Source: Melioribacter sp051488685 (lineage in GTDB: Bacteria; Bacteroidota; Ignavibacteria; Ignavibacteriales; Melioribacteraceae). Taken from it: 64,000 nt of DNA. Positions within the stretch are counted from its first letter, which is position 1. The number at the start of each line of letters is the position of its first letter. The notes beneath the pieces are model-generated. The model was not told the origin of the DNA, ran no database searches, and saw only the letters and a list, made by a program, of their open reading frames with translations. The stretch spans positions 682,001-746,000 of the forward strand of contig NZ_JBPSEH010000001.1 in the NCBI RefSeq assembly GCF_051488685.1. Reading direction: 5' to 3'. The position numbers were made by a program, and so were the translations under genes. Below are positions 1-9,949 of this stretch, piece by piece.

Positions 1-568
1 TAATCTACAACCACTTATCTATCAAATAACTTTCGAATTTCTTTAAATAAAAACGATTAGTCCAACTGAACAGAATTTTGAAATTAAATAGATTAAGAGC
101 TAATACATATACTACGAGATATATTAAAACCAAGCAATATCAAATCTGTACTATCGCAATCGGGTAAACGATCAGAATTACCTTCCTTTAATTGGCTCAT
201 CAATTTTTTTCTTATTATAAAATTAAACTGATTACCGTAGTCGACGACTAACCTGTTAAAGATCATTCTGTCAGTCAAATTTCAAAATGATCTGAGAATA
301 CAATTTTACGACTAGATTTAAATTATGTGTAATATCGTAAGAACTGCGTGTTATAGTTCTGTAATCCATCCATTTGCTTTTAGTATCGATATAACCATAA
401 GAAATAAAACTTCATTGGTCATTAATAAAATTCCAGTGTAAAAATTATGTTTATTTTCATTAAATAAACTGAATAATTATTTGTAAATTGTTTTACCGAA
501 TGAATGAAAAATGGGATTGATTCACTATTCATTCTTAGAAGGACAGAAAAGAAGGCGGAGCATTAGAT
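1..568. other. intergenic, no convincing gene
   Basis: AT-rich stretch before the first gene. A 61-codon reading frame on the minus strand (93-278) begins at a TTG, matches no family I know and has no clear ribosome binding site, so I do not call it. I see no tRNA, terminator or repeat. A good Shine-Dalgarno-like GGCGGAG sits just before the ATG at 569. Confidence 0.5.
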
Positions 569-1258
569 ATGACAGATATTAACTACATGAGTAAATTTCC
601 GACGGCGCCACTCGCATTTCTGAAAAAACTAAAAAAGAACAACAATCGTAACTGGTTCGAAGAACATCGACGAGAGTACGAAGAAGATTTTCTTAAACCC
701 GCTCAGGCTTTTGTTGAAATTATGTCGATGCATTTAATAGAAATCAAGCCGTCATTCCAGGCAGTCCCCAAAATCGACAAATCGATTTTCAGAATTCACA
801 GAGACGTCCGTTTTAGTAAAGATAAAAAACCGTATAAAACCAATCTCGGTATTTTATTCTGGGAAGGTAAAGGAAAAAAAATAGAATCGAGCGGGCTCTA
901 CTTTCACGTCGATCCGGAATCCTTTTTCATAGCCGTAGGAATCTACGAATTCACGAAAGAGCAACTGAAAAGATACAGAGATGTAGTTGCAGTTGAAACC
1001 AATGCAAGGCAATTGAACAAAATTTTGAGTAGCATCAAAAAGAAAGGATATACTATCGGCGGCAAAAGTTATAAGCAGGTTCCAAGAGGATACGATAAGA
1101 ATTATAAATTTTCCGAATTATTGCTTTACGGAAGTATTTATGCTTTTTACGAGGAGGACGTAAATTTCCTCGATGGAAAAGATCCTGTTAAGTTAAGTAT
1201 AAATACATTAATCGATTTGTTGCCGCTTCATAACTGGCTGATTGAAAATATATGTTAA
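569..1258 (+). CDS. DUF2461 family protein
   Basis: The 229-residue protein matches the DUF2461 (TIGR02453) family in length and pattern. It has an N-terminal FLKKLKKNNNRNWFEEHR segment, then FRIHRDVRFSKDKKPYKTN near residues 73-92 and a YFHVDPESFFIAVGIYEF segment after it. The family is widespread but its biochemical role is not established. The start at 569 is supported by GGCGGAG eight bases upstream; a second in-frame ATG seven codons later is less well placed. It stands alone and ends in a hairpin terminator shared with the convergent clpB. Confidence 0.85.
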   Translation: MTDINYMSKFPTAPLAFLKKLKKNNNRNWFEEHRREYEEDFLKPAQAFVEIMSMHLIEIKPSFQAVPKIDKSIFRIHRDVRFSKDKKPYKTNLGILFWEGKGKKIESSGLYFHVDPESFFIAVGIYEFTKEQLKRYRDVVAVETNARQLNKILSSIKKKGYTIGGKSYKQVPRGYDKNYKFSELLLYGSIYAFYEEDVNFLDGKDPVKLSINTLIDLLPLHNWLIENIC

Positions 1259-1259
1259 A

Positions 1260-1292
1260 AAAAAAGACGGACATTTTTTGTCCGTCTTTTTT
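1260..1292. terminator. bidirectional Rho-independent terminator
   Basis: A 14-bp perfect stem (1260-1273 with 1279-1292, core GACGGACA/TGTCCGTC) has a 5-base T loop and is flanked by A and T runs. It lies between the stop of the DUF2461 gene and the stop of clpB, which face each other, so it can end transcripts from both sides. Confidence 0.9.
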
Positions 1293-1295
1293 AGT

Positions 1296-3914
1296 TTACT
1301 TCTTCGAAAAACTTAAGTGACCTCTCTCGTCATATCTTACAATTATTGTATCACCGTTTTCATAGTTATTCATCAACAATTCGCTTGCAAGTGGATTTAC
1401 CAGATATTTTTGAATAGTCCGTTTTAATGGGCGAGCGCCGTATGTAACATCGTATCCATGGTTGACTAAAAATTCTTTTGCTTCTTCTTCTACTTCCAGC
1501 ATCAATCCTTTTTCTGACAATAGCTTTCCAACTCGTTGCAATTGAATATCGACAATTTGATTGATTTCGCTTTTCAGCAAAGGTTTGAAAAGAACAACTT
1601 CGTCAATACGATTCAGGAACTCAGGACGTATTGCTCTGCGTAATAATTCAGTTAACGAAACTCGTAAATCGCCCATTATATTTTCGAAATTATCTTCGTT
1701 AATTTCACTCAGCTTTTCTTGAATCAGATGCGAGCCGAGATTCGAGGTCATTATAATGATTGTATTTTTGAAATCAACTGTTCTGCCTTTATTGTCGGTC
1801 AAACGACCATCGTCCAGAACTTGCAACAATACGTTGAACACATCCGAATGAGCTTTTTCAATTTCGTCGAGCAATACAACTGAATATGGTCTTCTTCTGA
1901 CGGCTTCCGTTAACTGACCACCTTCTTCGTAACCCACATATCCTGGAGGAGCTCCAATTAGTCTGGAGACAGAATGCTTTTCCATATATTCGCTCATGTC
2001 GATACGTATCATAGCATGTTCGTCGTTAAAAAGGAATTCAGCAAGAGCACGTGCAAGTTCGGTCTTACCTACACCCGTTGTACCGATAAAGATAAATGAA
2101 CCAATCGGTCGATTTGGGTCTTGTAATCCCGCTCTTGACCTTCTAATAGCATTTGCCACAGCGGCAACTGCATCATCTTGACCGACGACACGTTTGTGGA
2201 GTTCTTCTTCGAGTCGCAATAATTTAGAACGTTCGCTTTCGAGCATTCGGCTAACTGGAATGCCTGTCCATTTAGCTACGATTTCAGCTACGTCCTCGGC
2301 ATCTACTTCTTCTTTTAACATTTTCGTGTCAGATTGAATCTTGGTAAGTTCTTCAGTTTCTTTTTTAAGTTTTCTTTCGAGTTCATTAATAACGCCGTAT
2401 CTGATTTCTGCAACTTTACCGAGGTCGCCTTCTCGTTCGTATCTTTCGGCATCAGCTTTTGCCTTTTCGATTTCGCTTTTCATAGTACGAATTTTCTGAA
2501 TCTTTTCCTTCTCAAGCATCCAGTGGCTTTTTAGTCTATCGCGTTCTTCAGTCAATTCATTTAATTCTTTTTGAAGCTCTTCCAGGCGAGAAGCTGATTC
2601 GGGGTCTTTTTCGCGTTTTAAGGCTTCGCGTTCAATTTCAAGCTGTTTAATTTTTCTTTCGAGTGCATCCAACTCTTCGGGCATCGAGTCAATTTCGATG
2701 CGGAGTTTCGATGCGGCTTCATCGATAAGATCAATTGCTTTGTCGGGTAAAAAACGGTCTGTGATATATCTGTTTGACAATTGAACGGCTGCAACTATTG
2801 CACCGTCTGTAATTCTAACGCCATGGTGCACTTCATATCGTTCTTTCAATCCTCTCAAAATTGAGATAGCATCTTCTTCATTAGGTTCAGAGACATAGAC
2901 GGGCTGGAAACGTCTTTCGAGTGCTGCATCTTTTTCGATATACTTTCTGTACTCGTCGAGAGTGGTGGCACCAATCGCATGAAGTTCACCGCGTGCAAGC
3001 GCTGGTTTCAAGATATTCGCAGCATCCATTGCGCCTTCGGTTCTACCGGCTCCAACAAGCTGATGAATCTCGTCGATAAAAAGAATAATTTCGCCGTTTG
3101 AATTCTGAACCTCTTTAACGACTGCTTTGAGGCGTTCCTCAAACTGACCTCTGTATTGAGCACCCGCAACTAGTGCACCCATATCGAGAGCCACAATTCT
3201 TTTGGAACGAAGGGTTTCCGGTACGTCGCCCGATACAATTCGATGAGCAATTCCTTCGGCAATGGCAGTTTTACCCACACCGGGTTCTCCAATTAAAACT
3301 GGATTGTTTTTAGTCCTGCGCGAAAGTACCTGGAGTACACGACGAATTTCTTCGTCCCTTCCAATTACGGGGTCGAGTTTATTTGTACGCGCTAATTCAT
3401 TTAAATCACGTCCATACTTCTTCAGCGCTTGATATGTATCTTCCGGATTTTGAGATGTAACTCTCTGATTGCCGCGTATTTCTTTTAAAGCGGCAAGAAT
3501 AACATTTTTATTTACACCGTTACTGTTGAGTAATTTTCCTACGGCACCTTTGTCTTCACTAAGTGCAATTAAAATGTGTTCGTTGGATACATATTCGTCT
3601 TTCAATCTATTAGCTTCTTCGACTGCCTGGTCAAATACTCTTGCAGTATTCATCGACAGCTGTTGATTACCGAGCCCAGCTCCCGTCACCTTTGGTAACC
3701 TTTCGAGCAATTCAGCAGTCTTTATTTTTAGCTTGTCGATACTGCCCCCCACTTTTTGAATTATTGACGAGGCAACACCAGAACCGTCCTGTAATATTGC
3801 GGCAAGTATATGTTCAGGTTCTACTATCTGATTATTATAGTTTTGCGCTATTTCAAGAGAGTTCTGTATCGTCTCCTGCGCCTTGATTGTAAATTTGTTA
3901 AAATTATATGCCAT
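1296..3914 (-). CDS. clpB: ATP-dependent chaperone ClpB (disaggregase)
   Basis: This 872-residue hexameric AAA+ chaperone dissolves and refolds aggregated proteins with DnaK in the cytoplasm. In order it has an N-terminal Clp repeat domain (residues 1-145), a first AAA domain with Walker A GEPGVGKT at 209-216 and FIDEIHQLVGAG as Walker B, a long heptad-rich coiled-coil M domain (about 400-530), a second AAA domain with GTTGVGKT near 610, and a C-terminal domain ending in the typical DVTYGARPLKRTIQ region. The M domain and full length separate ClpB from ClpA/ClpC. An AAGG lies 8 bases before the ATG. I see no CIRCE element in the 198-base divergent gap to mnmE. Confidence 0.97.
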   Translation of the reverse strand: MAYNFNKFTIKAQETIQNSLEIAQNYNNQIVEPEHILAAILQDGSGVASSIIQKVGGSIDKLKIKTAELLERLPKVTGAGLGNQQLSMNTARVFDQAVEEANRLKDEYVSNEHILIALSEDKGAVGKLLNSNGVNKNVILAALKEIRGNQRVTSQNPEDTYQALKKYGRDLNELARTNKLDPVIGRDEEIRRVLQVLSRRTKNNPVLIGEPGVGKTAIAEGIAHRIVSGDVPETLRSKRIVALDMGALVAGAQYRGQFEERLKAVVKEVQNSNGEIILFIDEIHQLVGAGRTEGAMDAANILKPALARGELHAIGATTLDEYRKYIEKDAALERRFQPVYVSEPNEEDAISILRGLKERYEVHHGVRITDGAIVAAVQLSNRYITDRFLPDKAIDLIDEAASKLRIEIDSMPEELDALERKIKQLEIEREALKREKDPESASRLEELQKELNELTEERDRLKSHWMLEKEKIQKIRTMKSEIEKAKADAERYEREGDLGKVAEIRYGVINELERKLKKETEELTKIQSDTKMLKEEVDAEDVAEIVAKWTGIPVSRMLESERSKLLRLEEELHKRVVGQDDAVAAVANAIRRSRAGLQDPNRPIGSFIFIGTTGVGKTELARALAEFLFNDEHAMIRIDMSEYMEKHSVSRLIGAPPGYVGYEEGGQLTEAVRRRPYSVVLLDEIEKAHSDVFNVLLQVLDDGRLTDNKGRTVDFKNTIIIMTSNLGSHLIQEKLSEINEDNFENIMGDLRVSLTELLRRAIRPEFLNRIDEVVLFKPLLKSEINQIVDIQLQRVGKLLSEKGLMLEVEEEAKEFLVNHGYDVTYGARPLKRTIQKYLVNPLASELLMNNYENGDTIIVRYDERGHLSFSKK

Positions 3915-4112
3915 TTTTACTACCTTATTTTTTTTGCCCTTATAAAAATCATTTAAATAAAAGTTTCAAAATAAATAATTATATTATCAATTATTATTAT
4001 AATAATTAATAATATTTATTTTTTTATCGATATTTCATTCCAGTACTAATAAAATTGACTATCGAATGTGAGATAATTATCATAATTTTGCAATATTTAT
4101 TTTTATTAAAAT

Positions 4113-5480
4113 ATGACACATACAATATCAACAAATGAAGATACAATTACAGCGATAGCAACTCCACCTGGTATAGGAGCCATAGCTGTAATTAGAGTAA
4201 GTGGACCGGATACATTTTCTAAGGTCGATTTGATATTCAGAGGTAGAAAAAAAATTTCCGAGTGCAACACGCATACAATTCATTATGGCAGCATAGTCGA
4301 TTCAAACGGCGAAGTAATCGATGATGTTCTCGTATCTGTATTCAGAGCACCGAATTCATACACTGGCGAAGATTCTGTTGAGATTAGTATCCACGGTAGT
4401 CAACTAATCGCCGAAAAGATAATTAGTTTGCTTGTTGAACACGGAATAAGAATTGCAGAACCAGGAGAATTTACCAAGCGTGCTTTTTTAAATGGTAGAA
4501 TCGACTTAGCTCAGGCAGAAGCCGTTGCCGATGTAATTAATTCCCGTTCAGAGGCCTCGCTCAGAGGTGCACGTAACCAGCTCGACGGCTTACTCTCCAG
4601 AAAAATTGATACTCTAAGAGAAAAGCTAATCAACACTTCATCCCTCATCGAACTCGAACTCGATTTTGCCGAAGAGGATATCGAATTGCTGCCGGTTAAT
4701 AAAATCATCAAGAACATCGAAGAAATTGAAAATGAAATCGATGAACTTCTCAAGTCGTTCCGATTCGGAAAAGTAATTCGAGATGGAATTAACGTTGCGC
4801 TTGTAGGTAAACCGAATGTCGGCAAGTCTTCGCTCCTGAATTATCTATTGAAAGAAGCGCGTGCAATTGTAAGCGAAATTCCAGGTACTACACGCGACAT
4901 TATTAAAGAAGAAGTTACAATTGAAGGGATTCTTTTCAAATTGTATGATACGGCAGGAATCCGTTTTACAGATGATATAATTGAAAAAGAAGGTGTCGAA
5001 AGAAGCCGTAAAGCTGTAGTTGACGCCGATGTAGTTCTTTTTCTCAACGATTCAACGCATGGTTTCGACATCGACATTTATAGTGAATTGATCAAACTTC
5101 AACGGGAAGAGAGAATATTAAAAGTGGCAAACAAAATTGACTTAAAACCAGTAGTTGAGAACATTTTTGACGTTGGAATTTCTGCAAAAACAGGCGAAGG
5201 GATAGAAGCTCTTTTCAAGAAATTGAAGGACAAGGCACTTGGAAGTGGAACTTATACAGAGAAATCTGCCGTTGTAACAAATTTGCGTCACTACAATGCA
5301 CTGAAAAAAGCCAAAGAGCATCTAATAGCTGCAAAGAATTCGATTAATGAAGGATTAAGCGGCGAGTTTTTGGCAGTCGACTTGAGAAATGCCGAGAATT
5401 CGCTCGGCGAAATCATTGGCAAAGTAACAACGGATGACATACTCAACAATATATTTGCAAAATTTTGTATCGGAAAGTGA
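4113..5480 (+). CDS. mnmE: tRNA modification GTPase MnmE
   Basis: With MnmG it installs the carboxymethylaminomethyl group on U34 of certain tRNAs. The 455-residue protein has the N-terminal tetrahydrofolate-binding domain (TPPGIGAIAVIRVSGP, residues 17-32), a helical domain, an inserted G domain with GKPNVGKSS at about 232-240, DTAG near 280 and NKID near 340, and the invariant C-terminal FCIGK whose Cys is needed for modification. The ATG at 4113 has no clear Shine-Dalgarno sequence but gives the family's normal N-terminus. It leads the operon-like set mnmE-mnmG-rsmG, with two parS sites in the gap to mnmG. Confidence 0.97.
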   Translation: MTHTISTNEDTITAIATPPGIGAIAVIRVSGPDTFSKVDLIFRGRKKISECNTHTIHYGSIVDSNGEVIDDVLVSVFRAPNSYTGEDSVEISIHGSQLIAEKIISLLVEHGIRIAEPGEFTKRAFLNGRIDLAQAEAVADVINSRSEASLRGARNQLDGLLSRKIDTLREKLINTSSLIELELDFAEEDIELLPVNKIIKNIEEIENEIDELLKSFRFGKVIRDGINVALVGKPNVGKSSLLNYLLKEARAIVSEIPGTTRDIIKEEVTIEGILFKLYDTAGIRFTDDIIEKEGVERSRKAVVDADVVLFLNDSTHGFDIDIYSELIKLQREERILKVANKIDLKPVVENIFDVGISAKTGEGIEALFKKLKDKALGSGTYTEKSAVVTNLRHYNALKKAKEHLIAAKNSINEGLSGEFLAVDLRNAENSLGEIIGKVTTDDILNNIFAKFCIGK

Positions 5481-5496
5481 GGTTTCACGTGAAACC
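5481..5496. promoter_or_regulatory. parS: parS site 1 (ParB/Spo0J binding palindrome)
   Basis: GGTTTCACGTGAAACC is a perfect 16-bp palindrome that begins directly after the mnmE stop codon. Its core TTTCACGTGAAA is the conserved bacterial parS core. Sites of this kind cluster near chromosome origins and load ParB and condensin. Confidence 0.9.
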
Positions 5497-5528
5497 GAAG
5501 TTTGAGAAAAGGTAATTTTCAAGTTCGC

Positions 5529-5544
5529 TGTTTCACGTGAAACG
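5529..5544. promoter_or_regulatory. parS: parS site 2 (ParB/Spo0J binding palindrome)
   Basis: TGTTTCACGTGAAACG matches the parS consensus except for its last base. It lies 48 bp (centre to centre) from the first site, between mnmE and mnmG. parA and parB themselves are not in the window. Confidence 0.9.
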
Positions 5545-5558
5545 GAAAGGAAAGAAGT

Positions 5559-7442
5559 ATGAAAAGTTACGATTTAATTGTTGTAGGCGGCGGACATGCA
5601 GGGATAGAAGGAGCTGTTGCCGCCGCGAAAATGGGCTGCTCTGTGGCTGTAATTACGATGGACAAAAACGCATTTGGCCGAATGTCCTGCAATCCTGCCA
5701 TCGGTGGTAGCGCAAAAGGACATCTTGTACACGAGATCGACGCACTCGGTGGAGTTATGGGAATAATTGCCGATCGCACTGGAATTCAGTTCAGAACATT
5801 GAATAAATCGAAAGGTCCAGCTGTATGGGCAGGTCGAAGTCAGAATGATCGCTCGCTCTATACAGCAGAGGCATCACGTCTGGTTCAGTCAACTCAAAAT
5901 ATCGAAATTATTGAAGATTCCGTCGTTGAAGCTTTTGAAGAAAATAGAAAAATTAAAGGAGTAAAAACTGCCAGAGGCATTGAATATGGATGTAAAGCCC
6001 TGATCGTTTGTTCTGGTACGTTTTTGAATGGATTGATGTATACTGGATTGGAATCATTTAAAGGTGGACGATATGGCGAGCCGCCGGCAGTAGGCTTGAC
6101 CGAATCACTTACTAAAATGGGTTTCGAAGCAGGACGCCTAAAAACTGGCACTCCCCCCCGCCTTAAAAAGGATTCAATTAATTGGAAAATACTGGAGGAA
6201 CAACCTGGCGACAATCCACCTCAACCTTTTTCGTTAAGAACTCCACTGGATGAATTTCCTTACCAGCCTCAACTCAGTTGTTATATAACCTATACTGATA
6301 CAGAAGTTCATAAAATTTTGGAAAAGGGTTTTGAACGTTCCCCCCTTTTCACTGGAATAATTAAAGGAAAAGGTCCAAGGTATTGCCCTTCAATCGAGGA
6401 TAAAATTTATCGTTTTTCTGATAAAGAACGACATCAACTTTTCCTCGAGCCGGAAGGTCTCGATTCTGATCTTATTTATATTAACGGTTTCTCGACTTCA
6501 TTGCCAGAAGAAATTCAACTCGAAGCCCTACGTAAAATTAAAGGGCTGGAAGAAGTTGAAATGGTGCGACCTGGATACGCAGTCGAATACGATTTCTTTC
6601 CTCCCTATCAGGTTGATTTAACTCTCGAAACTAAATTGATAGAAGGACTCTACTTTGCCGGACAAATTAATGGCACGTCCGGTTACGAAGAGGCGGCTGC
6701 TCAGGGTTTAATTGCCGGAATCAATGCCGCATTAAAAATTCAAGGTAGACCCGAATTCGTCCTAAAACGAAGCGAAGCTTATATCGGTGTATTGATTGAT
6801 GACCTCGTGGATAAATCGACCGACGAGCCCTACCGAATGTTCACTTCAAGAGCTGAACATCGACTTATTCTCCGTCAGGATAATGCAGATAGGAGGCTGT
6901 TGAAATACGGATATCAATTCGGTCTAATACCTGAAGATTTATATAAGGATTTACAGGAGCGGGAAATATTAATTACAAAAGCTAAAGATTTCCTTTCGAA
7001 CACAAAAATTCATCCCGACGAAATCAATCACTTACTCGAAAACACTGGTTCTTCTCCACTGAACAATTCCGAACAAATTGCCAAAGTTTTGAAACGACCG
7101 GAAGTTAAATTAGAAGATTTGTTGAAGCAGCTATTATCCAATCATAGTGAAAACAAGTTGGTCAAAGATCTACTAAACGACGTCAAAGCACTTCTTCAGG
7201 TAGAAATCGAAATTAAATATGAAGGATATATTCAACGCCAATTCGAATTAATCGAAAAGATGGAGAAAATGGAAGACCTGCTAATACCTTCTAATTTTAA
7301 TTATAATAATTTGAAAGCAATATCTGCCGAAGGTCGTGAAAAGTTGAACAGAGTGCGTCCCCGTTCGATTGGTCAGGCGTCTCGAATTTCGGGTGTTTCC
7401 CCTTCGGATATTTCCGTTTTATTAGTATATTTGAAAGGCTAA
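5559..7442 (+). CDS. mnmG: tRNA uridine-5-carboxymethylaminomethyl modification enzyme MnmG (GidA)
   Basis: This FAD-dependent partner of MnmE modifies U34 of tRNA. The 627-residue length is normal. The N-terminal Rossmann FAD motif GGGHAG lies at residues 10-15, followed by FGRMSCNPAIGGSAKGHLV with the family cysteine, a second cysteine region around GRYCPSIEDK (RYCPSIEDKIYRF), and the C-terminal helical domain ending RPRSIGQASRISGVSPSDIS that docks on MnmE. The ATG follows GGAAAGGAAAG. It lies 78 bases after mnmE, with both parS sites in the gap, and 8 bases before rsmG. Confidence 0.97.
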   Translation: MKSYDLIVVGGGHAGIEGAVAAAKMGCSVAVITMDKNAFGRMSCNPAIGGSAKGHLVHEIDALGGVMGIIADRTGIQFRTLNKSKGPAVWAGRSQNDRSLYTAEASRLVQSTQNIEIIEDSVVEAFEENRKIKGVKTARGIEYGCKALIVCSGTFLNGLMYTGLESFKGGRYGEPPAVGLTESLTKMGFEAGRLKTGTPPRLKKDSINWKILEEQPGDNPPQPFSLRTPLDEFPYQPQLSCYITYTDTEVHKILEKGFERSPLFTGIIKGKGPRYCPSIEDKIYRFSDKERHQLFLEPEGLDSDLIYINGFSTSLPEEIQLEALRKIKGLEEVEMVRPGYAVEYDFFPPYQVDLTLETKLIEGLYFAGQINGTSGYEEAAAQGLIAGINAALKIQGRPEFVLKRSEAYIGVLIDDLVDKSTDEPYRMFTSRAEHRLILRQDNADRRLLKYGYQFGLIPEDLYKDLQEREILITKAKDFLSNTKIHPDEINHLLENTGSSPLNNSEQIAKVLKRPEVKLEDLLKQLLSNHSENKLVKDLLNDVKALLQVEIEIKYEGYIQRQFELIEKMEKMEDLLIPSNFNYNNLKAISAEGREKLNRVRPRSIGQASRISGVSPSDISVLLVYLKG

Positions 7443-7450
7443 ATTTTGAG

Positions 7451-8137
7451 GTGTTTTTGGATTTACTGGAACAATACCTGAAAGAACTAAAAACATTATT
7501 CTGGGAAAACAATATTGTACCCGACGAATATCAGCTGGAAAGACTTGCTCGATTTGCTGAATTGGTTGTAGAAAAAAATTCGAAAGTAAATTTAATCTCC
7601 AGAAAAGACACGCAGAACATTATCGAGAATCATGTTTTTATTTCATCTTTTATTTCTGAGTTTATACCCAAAAAAGTAACAAGATTTATTGATATCGGAA
7701 CCGGCGGTGGATTTCCCGGAATACCGCTTGCCATAACCCGCCCTCTTTTAAAAGGCGTCCTTGTCGATTCAACTGCAAAAAAAATTGATGCTGTTAAAGA
7801 ATTTATTGACAAGCTTAAACTCACCAATCTAACCGCTGAAAACTATCGCGTGGAAGACGAGGAATTCATTCAAAAATACCACGACGCTTTCGATATGGTT
7901 ATCAGTCGTGCAACAGTTCCTTTAATCATTCTCTTCCAGTACGCCCTTCCATTAATTAAAGAAAAGGCTTATTTAGTTTCGATAAAGGGCGGAGATTTAT
8001 CAGAAGAACTAAAAACAGCCACTACCAAATACAAAGCTTATATTAAAAAAGATACTATCTTTGAACTTGCATACAAACCGACCAACTGCCGTAATGAAAA
8101 AGGGAAAAAACTGATTATTATTGAGATTTCTAAATAA
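7451..8137 (+). CDS. rsmG: 16S rRNA (guanine-527-N7)-methyltransferase RsmG (GidB)
   Basis: It uses SAM to methylate N7 of G527 in 16S rRNA; loss usually gives low-level streptomycin resistance. The 228-residue protein has the family SAM motif DIGTGGGFPGIPLAI near residues 80-94, VVDST-like VLVDSTAKK after it and SRATVPL near 155. The GTG at 7451 overlaps the only good GAGG. The TTG at 7457 sits 5 bases after that GAGG and may be the true start, two codons shorter. It is the third gene of mnmE-mnmG-rsmG. Confidence 0.95.
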   Translation: MFLDLLEQYLKELKTLFWENNIVPDEYQLERLARFAELVVEKNSKVNLISRKDTQNIIENHVFISSFISEFIPKKVTRFIDIGTGGGFPGIPLAITRPLLKGVLVDSTAKKIDAVKEFIDKLKLTNLTAENYRVEDEEFIQKYHDAFDMVISRATVPLIILFQYALPLIKEKAYLVSIKGGDLSEELKTATTKYKAYIKKDTIFELAYKPTNCRNEKGKKLIIIEISK

Positions 8138-8361
8138 TAGAAAATTTAATACGATTTACATTCTGGCTACCAATGCATAAACCATCTAAATTCATTTTCC
8201 CCTACTAACTGCATAATCATTAATTTCTTAGGTTAAATGTGAAAAAGTGGATAAAAAAATTTTAATTTCTGTACACTGAAAAAAATACACTACTGAAGAA
8301 TTGACTTGTTTTTTACGGAATATCTTTCAAACTGATTTTTTAAGAAATAAGAGTTAATCTT

Positions 8362-9831
8362 TCATCCTTTAATTACACCTACTGGTTTAAGTCGAGCTAC
8401 CTTTTTGCTTATGCCAGCACTATGAATAATTTCTACAACTTCCGAAACATCTTTATAAGCATCTGGCATTTCTTCTGCGATCGTTTTTTTACCTTTAGCC
8501 TGAACAGTAATCCCCTTCTGCTTTAATTCGTGAATGATGTCTTTTCCCTTTGCAGACTGAAGTGCTTTATGGCGACTTTGCAGTCTTCCTGCACCGTGAC
8601 ACGAACTTCCGAAAGTTTCATTCATTGCCGATTCCAAACCGGCAAGTACGAACGAATAGCGTCCCATATCACCTGGAATTAAGACGGGCTGGCCAACGTT
8701 TTTATATTTTTCGGGTATGAATTTACTTCCTGGAGGAAAAGCTCGGGTTGCACCTTTTCGATGCACACAAACCTTCTTCAATTTTTTCTTGCCATTTTTT
8801 TCTGTAATTATATGTTCTTCAATCTTTGCAATATTATGGCAGACGTCGTAGACCAGGCTGAATCCCAGTTCATTTTTGGAAATCGAGAAAGTCTTAAGAA
8901 AAGTCTCCTTTGCAAGGTGCATAATGATTTGCCTATTATTCCATGCAAAATTGGCTGCAGCTTTCATTGCATTAAAATAGTCTACTCCTTCTTGCGATTT
9001 AATTGGAGCGCACGCAAGTTGTTTATCGGGTAAATTAAAGCCGTATTTCTTTTCTGAATTCAGGAGCAATTTCAGATAATCATCACAAACCTGATAGCCA
9101 AGTCCTCGGGAACCAGTATGAATTAAGACTACAATCTGATTTTTGAATAAACCGAATTGATGGGCAATATTATCGTCATAAATTTCAGTAACAACATCAA
9201 TTTCGAGGAAATGATTTCCTGAACCGAGAGTTCCTGCCTGATCGGTTCCTCTTTCAATTGCTCTACTGCTTACGGCGTCGGGATCGGCTCCGTCAAGCTT
9301 TCCGTTTTCTTCAGTAAAATTTAGATCTTCTTCAGATCCATATCCATTCTCGACAGCCCAATGCGAACCGTTTATCAAAATTTTTTTGATCTCTTTTTCG
9401 GATAACTTTCGTATAGCACCACTTGCACCGACTCCCGTTGGTATTGCTCTGAACAGATTTTCAATTAATTGCGGAATTTTATTGTGTACTTCATCGTAAT
9501 TGAGATTTGTACGTGCAAGTCGAACACCGCAATTAATATCATAACCGACTCCACCCGGAGAAATAACCCCTTCGTTTAAGTCAGTTGCTGCAACCCCTCC
9601 AATAGGAAATCCATACCCCCAGTGAATATCTGGCATTGCAATGCTATACATTTGAATTCCGGGAAGATGTGCAACATTAATCACCTGACGAATCGCTTCG
9701 TCTTTGCTTATTTGAGTCAGCAGCATATTTTCTGTGGTATAAATTCTGCCAGGTACAAGCATTCTTTCCTGCGCAGGTATTTCCCATAAATAGTCGTGTA
9801 TTTTTTCAATTTCATAATCCCCGATTTTCAT
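8362..9831 (-). CDS. rtcB: RNA-splicing ligase RtcB
   Basis: RtcB joins RNA 2',3'-cyclic phosphate (or 3'-phosphate) and 5'-OH ends using GTP and Mn2+. In bacteria it repairs cleaved RNA. About 489 residues, the usual length. Metal-site motifs are visible: GGVGYDINCGVRLAR with the Asp and Cys, GSGNHFLEID, HTGSRGLG, and GSSCHGAGR, whose His carries the GMP adduct. I start at the ATG at 9831 rather than 9843 because a GAGG lies 6 bases before it. No RtcR/archease gene adjoins. Its neighbours are rsmG (convergent) and the YraN gene (divergent). Confidence 0.96.
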   Translation of the reverse strand: MKIGDYEIEKIHDYLWEIPAQERMLVPGRIYTTENMLLTQISKDEAIRQVINVAHLPGIQMYSIAMPDIHWGYGFPIGGVAATDLNEGVISPGGVGYDINCGVRLARTNLNYDEVHNKIPQLIENLFRAIPTGVGASGAIRKLSEKEIKKILINGSHWAVENGYGSEEDLNFTEENGKLDGADPDAVSSRAIERGTDQAGTLGSGNHFLEIDVVTEIYDDNIAHQFGLFKNQIVVLIHTGSRGLGYQVCDDYLKLLLNSEKKYGFNLPDKQLACAPIKSQEGVDYFNAMKAAANFAWNNRQIIMHLAKETFLKTFSISKNELGFSLVYDVCHNIAKIEEHIITEKNGKKKLKKVCVHRKGATRAFPPGSKFIPEKYKNVGQPVLIPGDMGRYSFVLAGLESAMNETFGSSCHGAGRLQSRHKALQSAKGKDIIHELKQKGITVQAKGKKTIAEEMPDAYKDVSEVVEIIHSAGISKKVARLKPVGVIKG

Positions 9832-9949
9832 CTTAAGCCTCATTTAAATTTATTCTTCCCAGATGAATATACAATTCTTTCGCTTATTCATAAAGTGATG
9901 AATTATTCCATTTAATAATTTATCTTTATAATGAAAATGAAGAAGCACA

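Noticed and set aside
93..278. 61-codon minus-strand reading frame near the window start
   Set aside because: It starts at TTG, has no ribosome binding site and resembles nothing known; the region is AT-rich non-coding in look.
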